Shown piece after piece: positions 46,542 through 54,094 of a stretch of DNA of 64,000 nt. Origin of the DNA: Pseudomonas delhiensis (GTDB lineage: Bacteria > Pseudomonadota > Gammaproteobacteria > Pseudomonadales > Pseudomonadaceae); the NCBI RefSeq assembly GCF_900187975.1, contig NZ_FZPC01000016.1, positions 102,370 through 166,369 on the forward strand, written 5' to 3'. Both the position numbers and the translations under genes were made by a program. Positions within the stretch are counted from its first letter, which is position 1. Each line of letters begins with the position of its first letter. The notes below the pieces were generated by a model. That model saw only the letters and a list, made by a program, of their open reading frames with translations, had not been told where the DNA came from and ran no database searches.

Positions 46542-46588
46542 GTAGGAGCGCGCCCTGCGCGCGAATCGCGGGCAGGGCCCGCGCCTAC
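46542..46588 (-). repeat. 47-bp REP unit, inverted (copy 5)
   Basis: Same orientation as copy 2, with one difference near the right end (GCGCCTAC instead of GCTCCTAC). It lies between convergent genes, and its right end supplies the stop codon of the small minus-strand gene at 46585-46857. Confidence 0.87.
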
Positions 46589-46857
46589 CGGCCGACCACC
46601 TGGGCCTTCTCCCGCGCCAGCTCGTACAACTGCCGCGCCTCGCCCACCAGCGGCACCAGGGCGGAGGCCAGGCGCGACGTCTCGTGCATCAGCACGTCGC
46701 CAACGTCATGCACTTCCAGCACCCGCAACAGGTCCTCCAGCGCATTCAGCCGGCGTTCGGCCACATCGTAGATATGTTCCGCCGACGCGGCGGTATCGAC
46801 ATAGAGCACGCCCTCGGACGCCTGGGCCTGCAACGCAACCAGCCTGCGATCAGCCAT
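46585..46857 (-). CDS. Small Pseudomonas protein, DUF6124-like
   Basis: 90 residues, helical and without membrane segment. The pattern GVLYVDTAASAEHIYDVAERRL followed by a second helical half ending in EARQLYELAREK resembles the small DUF6124-type proteins common in pseudomonads; this assignment is from memory. GGGAGG stands 7 bases before the ATG. The ATG lies inside the end of a 27-codon leader ORF (ATGGCTGA overlap), so translation is probably coupled. Its stop codon falls within REP copy 5. Function unknown. Confidence 0.65.
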   Translation of the reverse strand: MADRRLVALQAQASEGVLYVDTAASAEHIYDVAERRLNALEDLLRVLEVHDVGDVLMHETSRLASALVPLVGEARQLYELAREKAQVVGR

Positions 46858-46933
46858 GGCGCACCTCCCGGAGGAAGGCGAAGGACGGATGGGACAACGG
46901 GGGATACACGACAGACACGAAGTGATACGGCAT
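46850..46933 (-). CDS. 27-codon leader ORF upstream of the DUF6124-like gene
   Basis: On the minus strand AAGGAG stands 8 bases before ATG 46933. The peptide MPYHFVSVVYPPLSHPSFAF continues for seven more residues to a TGA that overlaps the next start (ATGGCTGA). It is rich in aromatic residues, proline and serine/histidine, without a signal or membrane segment. The excellent ribosome site and 8-bp overlap argue that it is translated. It could couple or attenuate translation of the downstream gene. An ATG 6 bases earlier is too near the ribosome site. Confidence 0.5.
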   Translation of the reverse strand: MPYHFVSVVYPPLSHPSFAFLREVRHG

Positions 46934-46939
46934 TTCCAT

Positions 46940-47426
46940 TGCTCCTTGTATGGAGGAAGGAGCCGCCAACCCGGGAATGGGTGGCGGATCGTGCGGGGTC
47001 GCAGTACCGGCGAGAGAAGCAAGAACCGGCCAGACCGAAGCCCGCCCCGCACGACCCGCCATAACTGCATCTCGCAGCAGGCAAGAAAAGGCGCCTGTGC
47101 AAGGTGCGTCGGCGCTTCGTGCACTCCTCTACTCGACCGGACTGCGATCCGGGCCACGGGATTGACCGTGGCGGGAAGGGAATCTAGCGAGGGGGCTTAT
47201 AGGCCCACAAGGGAGGATGTGGGTGGGAAATTTCGCTGTTCATGATCGCTGCGGCGCCTTCGTAGAGCCTCTCGATATTGCTCGACATTGTCGCCGTTGC
47301 TGTAAGGATGTTTTGCACACCTCGGCGCTGTTCCCCCTGAAAGGACGATGAAAGTATTGCCCCATCAAAAGACAAACGACTCCACCTCATGACGGCGAGA
47401 CCTTTCAGCACAAGAAGGACGTGAGC
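46940..47426. other. Gene-poor region with a long imperfect inverted repeat
   Basis: 487 bp without a convincing gene. GGCGGATCGTGCGGGG (46983-46998) and CCCCGCACGACCCGCC (47045-47060) pair at 15 of 16 positions across a 46-bp loop. The loop holds a smaller ACCGG/CCGGT-type pair. It lies just upstream of the leader ORF on the minus strand, so it may be a structured 5' leader. From about 47200 onward the base composition falls, marking the start of the lower-GC block. Confidence 0.45.
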
Positions 47427-47696
47427 ATGCGACTTCCTTTGTTTCTTCTGACGCTTCTGGTTACCACGGCTTCGTTTGCCGAGGAATCCAGCAAGATCAC
47501 CGAATTGAAAGCAAAATGCGCGAAGGAAGCCAGTTCGATGTTCCGCGCGAACAACGGAACACCGTCCTGTGACCGACTGGACAGGGCCCTTCGCGAGGAC
47601 AAGCAGAAAAAGGGAGCGACTAGTTACCAATGGAACGGTAGCGCTGGCAAGTATTGCTATTACAACGATGCAGGTGAGGTTGTTTCCTGTCCCTGA
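47427..47696 (+). CDS. Small secreted cysteine-containing protein
   Basis: 89 residues from the ATG 7 bases after AAGGA; the GTG six bases earlier is too close to that site. Residues 1-18 are a Sec signal peptide ending in SFA. The mature ~71 residues carry four cysteines (31, 48, 77, 88) that could form two disulfides in the periplasm, and end in EVVSCP. No family recognised. GC is clearly lower than in the surrounding chromosome. Confidence 0.65.
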   Translation: MRLPLFLLTLLVTTASFAEESSKITELKAKCAKEASSMFRANNGTPSCDRLDRALREDKQKKGATSYQWNGSAGKYCYYNDAGEVVSCP

Positions 47697-47803
47697 ACTT
47701 AATGTTTCCGCGCAAAACAGGCTCTGCGGACAGAGTCAGAGTGCCAAAGCCAAGCGAATCTTTCCGGCCAATAGTGGACACTCTAGAAGAAACGGCAACT
47801 ACA

Positions 47804-48553
47804 TCACCGGCACCAACCCTCTATCTGGTACACCGACAGCTTGGCTTTCTCCTGCAACCAAAGTAACCGTGGAAAAGACACCAGTTCATTAGCGAAGCGG
47901 TCGAACCTCTCCATGAAGGGCCTGCCTGGCCACCAGATGTGGGAGTCGGCGTAGGAACCGGAACCATTCAACAGCATGGCCAGCACGTAATCGAACGTCT
48001 TAAACGCGATGAAATGCCCGAACTCCTGGTTCAACCTCTCACCGGTCATATCCTCGATGATATGAAGCTCTCTGCCGCTCTCGGTCTCCATGAACAGGTA
48101 TTCAGCATTGGCAGATACTTCCCTGGATGCTTCCTCGGCATCCAGAACAACCTTGTAGAGGTCATTCAAGCGGAAATCACCATGAGTGAACTTGCTCAGC
48201 AAGCGGTAGAACTGTTCATACTCCACCTCCCACCCCAGAGCCTTCATCGTTCTTTGAGCCTTCTGCTCATGATCCAGGTAGGCCACTCGCCTATCTTCTG
48301 GTTTCTGGCATAACCAGCAGAAGGAAGCCACAAGGTCAATCGTGGTCCTGAGTGTCGAGAATGCGGGGCGTATCAGGCCATTCGCAGTCAGCAACTGGAT
48401 CGCTGAAACGTTCTCGATCAGCATCTCAGTAGTCCGCTTGAAGATGATGTCTCCATCATGCAGCCCATTCAGGGCCTCACCCGTCATCTCAGTGCCTTGA
48501 GCGGAACGCAGCATCGCCTCGGCAATCGCGAAGAAGTCCTTCGCCTCCAACAT
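47804..48553 (-). CDS. Hypothetical protein, possibly DUF5677-like
   Basis: 249 residues from the ATG after GGGAGG. It is largely helical and starts AKDFFAIAEAMLRSA. The segment IRPAFSTLRTTIDLVASFCWLC followed by LSKFTHGDFR recalls DUF5677-type HEPN-like proteins, in which an Arg and a nearby His are conserved. The match is by eye only. It lies in the low-GC block, converging with the small secreted protein gene. Function unknown. Confidence 0.6.
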   Translation of the reverse strand: MLEAKDFFAIAEAMLRSAQGTEMTGEALNGLHDGDIIFKRTTEMLIENVSAIQLLTANGLIRPAFSTLRTTIDLVASFCWLCQKPEDRRVAYLDHEQKAQRTMKALGWEVEYEQFYRLLSKFTHGDFRLNDLYKVVLDAEEASREVSANAEYLFMETESGRELHIIEDMTGERLNQEFGHFIAFKTFDYVLAMLLNGSGSYADSHIWWPGRPFMERFDRFANELVSFPRLLWLQEKAKLSVYQIEGWCR

Positions 48554-48701
48554 ACTCGCCTCCCAGCAGCTATGGCTTCGCGTTGAGAACACCCTTGTGC
48601 GTAACGACGGCGGAAGCCGTTACCAGCGCACGACAGCTTTATGACTCAGAGCGACACTCGAGAAATGGACTGATTGCTGCCGAAGCCGACCGGTCAGCAT
48701 C

Positions 48702-49520
48702 TCAATCCCGGACCGTCAGAGATTGCTCGTAGAGCGTCGTCATTGTTTGCCAGGTTTGGCTGTCGGCGGGAATCAAATGTTCGATGCGCAAGGACGCAAC
48801 GGTAATGTCGAGGGGCATGCCGAAGGTGGTGAAAGTCGACAGGAACGCCAATTCCCCCCATGTAGAGCGAATCCGCGTCAGCGCTACCGGCGATGAATCG
48901 ACACCTATCGATGGGCCCATTGGGCTGGGGATGTCTCGCAAAAGACGAGCGAGATCGGAATTGTTCACTGCCTCCCGGCGGGCTCTTTGCCAGGCGATAG
49001 CCCTGACCTCGGCTGCATTGACCAAATGATCACCCAGGCCACCAGGGCGAAGCAGCGTCTCCAGCAGATTAATCCCTGAGTCACCTATCACTGGTACCCC
49101 GAGCATCCCGAGCAGCAATCCTGCACTGGCGTTAGCAGCGACGATGTCCCAGTTGCTGGTGAGGACAATCGCCGGAGCTGGATTGTTGGCCTGCAAGATG
49201 TGATCGATAGCGCCATGCACCATCGCCATTGGCTGCGCATCCAGTGAGGACGTCGCATAGCGAGGAGCATAACCAGCCGCCAGGAACACTTCGTTGCACT
49301 GCTCCAGTGGTACGTCAAGAACCGATAGGAGAGCGTGCAAGGTGGTGGGGCTCGCTTTGGCGCGGCCCGTTTCGATGCAACTGAGGTGGCGTTGAGAAAT
49401 GCCGGCGATGAGCGAAAGATCAAGCTGACTCAATCCGGCCTGCTGCCGGAACCGGCGAAGGTAGGTGCCAGCTGATGTGGCTGACATCAGAGGGGTCCGA
49501 TGGAAATGGCGGCTACTCAT
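48702..49520 (-). CDS. XRE-family regulator with MmyB-like ligand domain
   Basis: 272 residues. The XRE helix-turn-helix is near residues 18-75 (GTYLRRFRQQAGLSQLDLSL, ISQRHLSCIETGRAKAS). The C-terminal ~170 residues carry the MmyB-type domain (VLTSNWDIVAANASAGLLLGM, WGELAFLSTFTTFG), a PAS-like fold reported to bind fatty acids. Divergent from the small membrane protein gene at 49629, a possible target. The second ATG at 49487 is an alternative start; neither has a strong ribosome site. Confidence 0.82.
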   Translation of the reverse strand: MSSRHFHRTPLMSATSAGTYLRRFRQQAGLSQLDLSLIAGISQRHLSCIETGRAKASPTTLHALLSVLDVPLEQCNEVFLAAGYAPRYATSSLDAQPMAMVHGAIDHILQANNPAPAIVLTSNWDIVAANASAGLLLGMLGVPVIGDSGINLLETLLRPGGLGDHLVNAAEVRAIAWQRARREAVNNSDLARLLRDIPSPMGPSIGVDSSPVALTRIRSTWGELAFLSTFTTFGMPLDITVASLRIEHLIPADSQTWQTMTTLYEQSLTVRD

Positions 49521-49628
49521 GCTTCAACTCTGGCTGTCCATGCGAAAAGCGTCCATGACCTGTCAGGTCATTGAGAGGCGGAAAACCATACCACTATCTT
49601 GCCGGGGTGACTTGTCCAGGAGAAAAAG

Positions 49629-49943
49629 ATGAGAGGCCCCTGCATCGCGCTCGCCGTATTGATCGGTTTTGCGCTCTACACCGGCTGGACCTTGTTGATC
49701 ACAGATCAGACGCTCCTTGCGTTTGGCATTGAACTGATGTCTCAGCCAGACACCGCCCAGGTTGTTATCGACCTATATGTAATGGCTGCGCTTGCTTGCG
49801 TGTGGATGTATCAGGATGCCCGCTCGCGAGGACGTTCATTACTTGAGACGCTCCCGTACCTAATAGTCACGGCAGTCTTCGTTTCAATAGGCCCGCTTCT
49901 GTACATCGTCATCAAAGGCTTCGCGATTAAGAGGGAAAACTGA
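49629..49943 (+). CDS. Small integral membrane protein, DUF2834-like
   Basis: 104 residues from the ATG after AGGAG. Three hydrophobic segments are visible (IALAVLIGFALYTGWTLLI, VVIDLYVMAALACVWMY and LIVTAVFVSIGPLLYIVIKG), with YQDARSRG on the loop before the third. This layout matches DUF2834. It is divergent from the XRE-MmyB regulator across 108 bp. Role unknown. Confidence 0.7.
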   Translation: MRGPCIALAVLIGFALYTGWTLLITDQTLLAFGIELMSQPDTAQVVIDLYVMAALACVWMYQDARSRGRSLLETLPYLIVTAVFVSIGPLLYIVIKGFAIKREN

Positions 49944-50055
49944 ATAGCTACATCTACTGCCGATCCGAAACGAATATCAGACTCAGGCCTACGTCCAATC
50001 CCCCCATGCGAGCGGGCTACCTTGGCTTGGACGCAGGCCCAGACCGAGCTAGCGG

Positions 50056-50997
50056 TCAGTAATCCCAGAAGGCCGCAATCCAACGGAAGGCATCGCCGTC
50101 GACGGCCACCCGGCCAACGGAGGGGAACGGCAGGTGCGTGGCCACCAGCAGCTCGCCGCTGGCCGCCGCCTCCTGCAGAAGGCGGACGCGCACGCGCACC
50201 GATTCCTCGGGGTCGTGCTCGAAGCCGTTGTGCCAGTCGGGGTGGTCGAAGGCCACCGGGAACAGGGCGTCGCCGGCGAAGGTCAGGCGCTCGCCGGCGG
50301 ACGTGACATGGACCACGCTGTGCCCCGGCGTGTGGCCGCCGGTGAGCCTGGCGACCACGCCCGGCGCCACCTCGTGTTCATTCTCGAAGGTGTGCAGTTT
50401 ATCGCGGTATGCCTTCATGAACTGTTCGGCGGTCGAGCGCAGGACGTCCGGCACCGGTGCCGGCATGGAAGTGAGGGAGAAATCGGGCGCCGCCCAGAAC
50501 GCCACCTCGGTGGCCGCGACGTGGATGCGCACATCCGGGCGCAGACGGTTCTTCACTTCGTCGACGAGCAACCCGCCGATATGGTCCATGTGCATGTGGG
50601 TGATCACCACGTCGGTCACCGATGCCAGGTCGATACCGGCCGCCTCCAGGCGCCGGGGGAACTGCCCGGCCCGCGGGAAGCCGGGGAACTGCCCACCCAG
50701 GCCGGCGTCGACGAGTATGGTCTGCTCGCCGCTGCGCACCACCAGTACGTTCAGCGCCCAGTCGAACGCCTCCGGGCCCAGGAACATGTCCCTGAACCAG
50801 GCTGCGCGGGCGGCCGGGTCGGCATTGGTGGACATGGTCGCGGTCGGCAGCGGCAATACCCCGTCGCTGACCACCAGCACGTCGATCTCGCCAACCCGCA
50901 GCGCATAGCGCGAAGGCACCAACTCCTCCCTCGTCTGGTGTTGTGCATTCTTTTGGGTGGAATTCTTTTGAAAGGAATAGTTCAGATGCATGTTCAT
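50056..50997 (-). CDS. MBL-fold metallo-hydrolase
   Basis: 313 residues from the ATG 7 bases after GAGGA; the much longer open frame upstream runs antisense through glpQ and is rejected. The metal motif HMHMDH is at 134-139, followed by TGGHTPGHS, GDALFP and a last histidine in ATHLPFPS, the two-metal site of the lactonase/glyoxalase II superfamily. A 25-residue polar N-terminus rich in Asn and Gln precedes the fold. Relatives include N-acyl-homoserine-lactone lactonases, but this cannot be decided from sequence alone. Confidence 0.83.
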   Translation of the reverse strand: MNMHLNYSFQKNSTQKNAQHQTREELVPSRYALRVGEIDVLVVSDGVLPLPTATMSTNADPAARAAWFRDMFLGPEAFDWALNVLVVRSGEQTILVDAGLGGQFPGFPRAGQFPRRLEAAGIDLASVTDVVITHMHMDHIGGLLVDEVKNRLRPDVRIHVAATEVAFWAAPDFSLTSMPAPVPDVLRSTAEQFMKAYRDKLHTFENEHEVAPGVVARLTGGHTPGHSVVHVTSAGERLTFAGDALFPVAFDHPDWHNGFEHDPEESVRVRVRLLQEAAASGELLVATHLPFPSVGRVAVDGDAFRWIAAFWDY

Positions 50998-51203
50998 GAC
51001 GTTTCCTCGGAAGAAGTGGCCAATAACCTGGAAGTCGTTCCTTCGGGCTCGACTGGGCGGTAGGCGAGAGCCGAAATGCAGGGCCGTTGCAGCGAATCGT
51101 CCGCTGTGAATCCATGCTATTGGCGGGTACTTCCTGGCGCACTTCTCCATCGGGACGGCAGGGCTATACCTCTGTGGCGGGGGTATATACGAAGGTATTT
51201 CTA

Positions 51204-52292
51204 TCAGTAGCCCAGCCCCGTCAGTATCGCCCCCACCGACTTGGCGGCCGGGCGCCCGTAGAAGGCCAGCAGGCGGTCGGCGCGGTTGGTGAAGAAGCCG
51301 TCCACGCCGGCCTCGGACAGGCGCTTGAAGTCCACGTCGGAATCCACCGCATAGGCGTGGATGAACAGGCCGCGCTGGTGGGTCAGCTGGTTCATCCAGG
51401 GTTTCACCAGGTCCATGTAGCTCTGCTCGCCGCGCTCGCTGAGGGTGGCCGAGGGGCCGGTGCCAGCGGCGCCGTGGGCCTTGGCCCAGTCGATCCAGGC
51501 GCTGAACTCTTCCTTGGATTTCACTTGCCGGGCGGCGTAGAAGGTGGCCTTGTCCGGAGCGCCGGAGTCCTTGAAGGTCACCTCCGAGCGCGGCGCCATG
51601 TAGCCATCGCCCACCCACAGCAGCAGCACCTTGGGCACCTGCGGCATGCTCTTTTGCAGCAGTTCCAGGCTGCCTTTCTCGAAGGTCTGCAGCACCACGC
51701 CGCCGCGGGCCAGGCTTTGCGGGCTGAGCCAGCCCCGTCTTTGCAGGGCCTTGCGCAGGTCTTCCTCGATGCCAGGGAACTGCGCCGGGCCCTTGGTTTC
51801 CAGGTACAGGCCGGGCTTGTGGGCGCCGCCTTCGGCGATGTCGATCAGCTCGTCCAGGGTGAGTATCCGCAGACCGGCGAACTTCGCCCGGGCGCGTTCG
51901 GGGTAGGCCTGGTTGAACCAGCTGCCGGCGTCCAGGCGCTTGAGTTCGGCGAGGGTGAAGCTGCTGACCGGGTCCTTGGCCCGCGCGGGGAAGACCTCGG
52001 CGACGTTGGTGGTGCGTTCCAGGGTGTCGTCGTGCAGGGCGATCAGCACGCCGTCACGAGTGCGCTGCAGGTCGGCCTCCAGGTAGTCGGCGCCCAGTTC
52101 GCGGGCCGCCAGGTAGGCCGGGGCGGTTTCCTCCGGGGCGTCGTGGGAGGCGCCGCGGTGGGCGATCACCGTCGGCCAGGGGATGCCGGCCCTGGCGCTC
52201 AGGGCCTGGCCGGGGTGTCCCGCGGCGGCGCCGGCGAAGCTGGTGGCGAGCAGGCCGGCGAGGCCGAGGGTCTTGAGCAAGGTATGGCGCAT
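51204..52292 (-). CDS. glpQ: Periplasmic glycerophosphodiester phosphodiesterase
   Basis: 362 residues with a Sec signal peptide (MRHTLLKTLGLAGLLATSFA, cleavage near AAA-GHP). The GDPD active site is complete: His45-Arg46 in AHRGASHDAPEET, Glu72 and Asp74 in YLEADLQRT, and His87 in ALHDDTLERTT. It hydrolyses glycerophosphodiesters from phospholipids to glycerol-3-phosphate and the alcohol. No glpT or other glp gene is adjacent. The ATG follows AGGACC. Confidence 0.9.
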   Translation of the reverse strand: MRHTLLKTLGLAGLLATSFAGAAAGHPGQALSARAGIPWPTVIAHRGASHDAPEETAPAYLAARELGADYLEADLQRTRDGVLIALHDDTLERTTNVAEVFPARAKDPVSSFTLAELKRLDAGSWFNQAYPERARAKFAGLRILTLDELIDIAEGGAHKPGLYLETKGPAQFPGIEEDLRKALQRRGWLSPQSLARGGVVLQTFEKGSLELLQKSMPQVPKVLLLWVGDGYMAPRSEVTFKDSGAPDKATFYAARQVKSKEEFSAWIDWAKAHGAAGTGPSATLSERGEQSYMDLVKPWMNQLTHQRGLFIHAYAVDSDVDFKRLSEAGVDGFFTNRADRLLAFYGRPAAKSVGAILTGLGY

Positions 52293-52388
52293 GGTCGAGG
52301 TCCTTCTGCGGTTCAGGGTGAGCCCCGCGCGAGTCGGGTGGCTGGCGCCAGTCTGCCGGGGCCGTGTTGCCGGAAGACGGCCGGCGGG

Positions 52389-53168
52389 TTACCCGGCCAG
52401 TGCTGCGGCGCTGCGCAGGTAGTAGGCCACCTGGCGCGCCTCGACGTCATCGGGCGTGCGCAGCTTGATGTGCCGCCGCTGCTTGCCGCTCCCCTCCAGC
52501 ACCCCGTGGGGGTCATCCAGGCTGGCACCCTGGCTGAGTTCCAGCGTGACGTGACCCGCATAGGCGAAGACGCCGCCGAAGGGCCGTGCCCGGGAGAACA
52601 GTACGCCGCCGTACTTCACTTCGTCGTGGACATCGGGGGCCACCGCCAATGCCAGTTCACGTACCCGGCAGAGCAGCCGGAAGTTCGTCTCGCTGACCAG
52701 GCGCACGTCCTGCAGCAGCCTGTCGACGGCGCCAGCCTGTTTCTCGTAGCGCACGTCACGGGCATCGAGGCTGGCCACCTTTCGCCAGCCCTGGCGCTGG
52801 TAGAAGGCGTTGGCGCGGATGCCGTCCGAGCCGTCGGTGACCAGCCAGATGCGCGCATGCTCGCGGAACAGGCTCGTCTCGGCCGTCGCCAGCAGCAGGC
52901 GCCCTACCCCGCGGCCTTCGTATTCCGGGCGAACGAACAGGGCGAAGACTTCCCCTGCCGTCCCGTCCACCATGGCGAAGCCCGCGGCCACCCCATCCGC
53001 CTCGGCCAGCCAGCAGCATGGGCCGAGGCGGATGGCCTCGGCCACGCTGGCCGGGGTGATGCCCAGTTCGGCCAACTGCTCGTGGGACAGGTGGTTCTGG
53101 CGCACGCTGGTGCGGATGGCGAACAGGGTCGCCACGTCCGTCTCGGTGGCGGGGCGAATATGGATCAT
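52389..53168 (-). CDS. GNAT acetyltransferase fused to a DUF1801 domain
   Basis: 259 residues. The N-terminal ~145 are a GNAT domain: IHIRPATETDVATL, and acetyl-CoA loop LFVRPEYEGRGVGRLLL. The C-terminal ~110 match DUF1801: VKYGGVLFSRARPFGGVF, then YAGHVTLELSQGASLDDP and SGKQRRHIKL. Each domain is normally a separate protein. DUF1801 has a small alpha/beta fold of unknown function. Fusion suggests the two act together, but the acceptor is unknown. Confidence 0.85.
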   Translation of the reverse strand: MIHIRPATETDVATLFAIRTSVRQNHLSHEQLAELGITPASVAEAIRLGPCCWLAEADGVAAGFAMVDGTAGEVFALFVRPEYEGRGVGRLLLATAETSLFREHARIWLVTDGSDGIRANAFYQRQGWRKVASLDARDVRYEKQAGAVDRLLQDVRLVSETNFRLLCRVRELALAVAPDVHDEVKYGGVLFSRARPFGGVFAYAGHVTLELSQGASLDDPHGVLEGSGKQRRHIKLRTPDDVEARQVAYYLRSAAALAG

Positions 53169-53308
53169 CTTCGAGGCTCCGGCCTTTGCATGGGTTGTCG
53201 AGCATAGGCCTCCCGCCCTGGGCCTTGAGGAGGAAGGTGTATCGGGAAGTTAGCCGAGGTTCCGGGAATGGGAGCAATCCGCCTCATCCGCGATAAGGCC
53301 TGGCACCG

Positions 53309-53410
53309 GCCTGGCGGCCGGATCGCGACGTTTCAGGCGAGCACGGCTCGCTCCTACAATTCACCCACCTCCGAGCCCACCTGTAGGAGCGCTCCTACAG
53401 GGGAGGGATG
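53309..53410. repeat. Degenerate REP with a collapsed 20-bp palindrome
   Basis: CTGTAGGAGCGCTCCTACAG at 53381-53400 is a perfect 20-bp palindrome made of the two ends of the 47-bp REP unit with the interior missing. A degenerate half unit (GGCTCGCTCCTACA) lies at about 53346-53358. The 257-bp gap between the fusion gene and baeR otherwise shows nothing. Confidence 0.8.
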
Positions 53411-53425
53411 GTTGTGTACGCCGCC

Positions 53426-54094
53426 CTACCCCACCTCCAGGCTATAACCCACCCCGTACACCGAGCGGATCGGGTCGTGCCCCGGCGCCACCGCCGCCAG
53501 CTTGCGCCGCAGGTTCTTCACGTGGCTGTCGACGGTGCGGTCGGCGACCACGCGGTGGTCCTGGTAGATGTGGTTCATCAGCTGGTCGCGGGACAGCACC
53601 TGGCCGGGGCGTGCGGCCAGGGCGACGAGCATGCGGAACTCCACCGGCGTGAGGTCCAGCGCCACGCCCAGGTAGCGCGCCTGGAAGGCCCGCGGGTCCA
53701 GTTCCAGGCCCGGGTTCGGCGCCTGGGCGCCGCTGCGCCGCAGCACGGCCTTGACCCGCGCCACCAGTTCGCGGGGAGAGAAGGGTTTGCAGATGTAGTC
53801 GTCGGCGCCCAGTTCCAGGCCCAGCAGGCGGTCGATTTCCTCTACGCGCGCGGTCATCATGATCAGCGGCATGCGGCTGAAGCCGCGCAGTTCGCGGCAG
53901 ATGTCCAGGCCGTCGCGGCCGGGCAGCATCAGGTCGAGCAACAGCAGGTCGTAGGCCTTGCCGCGCAGCGCCGGGATCACCGCGTTGCCGTCGGCCAGGT
54001 GCGCCACGTCGTAGCCGGCGGCGCGCAGGTAGTCGCCCACCAGCGCGGCCAGCTTGGGTTCGTCTTCCACCAGCAGGATCTCGCCCTGGCTCAT
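53426..54094 (-). CDS. baeR: OmpR-family response regulator, BaeR-like
   Basis: 222 residues. The receiver domain has the acidic pair in [10 protein letters not shown], phospho-acceptor Asp54 in LLLDLMLPG and the conserved Lys in [13 protein letters not shown]. The winged-helix DNA-binding domain ends in [10 protein letters not shown]. Segments such as [20 protein letters not shown] and [18 protein letters not shown] match E. coli BaeR closely. BaeR responds to envelope stress and switches on RND efflux genes. It overlaps the kinase gene (ATGA) and lies divergent from an RND operon, the obvious target. Confidence 0.85.
   Translation of the reverse strand: MSQGEILLVEDEPKLAALVGDYLRAAGYDVAHLADGNAVIPALRGKAYDLLLLDLMLPGRDGLDICRELRGFSRMPLIMMTARVEEIDRLLGLELGADDYICKPFSPRELVARVKAVLRRSGAQAPNPGLELDPRAFQARYLGVALDLTPVEFRMLVALAARPGQVLSRDQLMNHIYQDHRVVADRTVDSHVKNLRRKLAAVAPGHDPIRSVYGVGYSLEVG

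Noticed and set aside
47184..47288. Short minus-strand ORF ending in a proline-rich WAYKPPR tail
   Set aside because: It has no ribosome site, no recognised homology and sits in a transition zone of composition.
51165..51187. TATACC-N11-GGTATA dyad upstream of the MBL hydrolase gene
   Set aside because: The arms are only 6 bp, the site is about 170 bp from the start codon, and no regulator gene is adjacent, so it may be chance.
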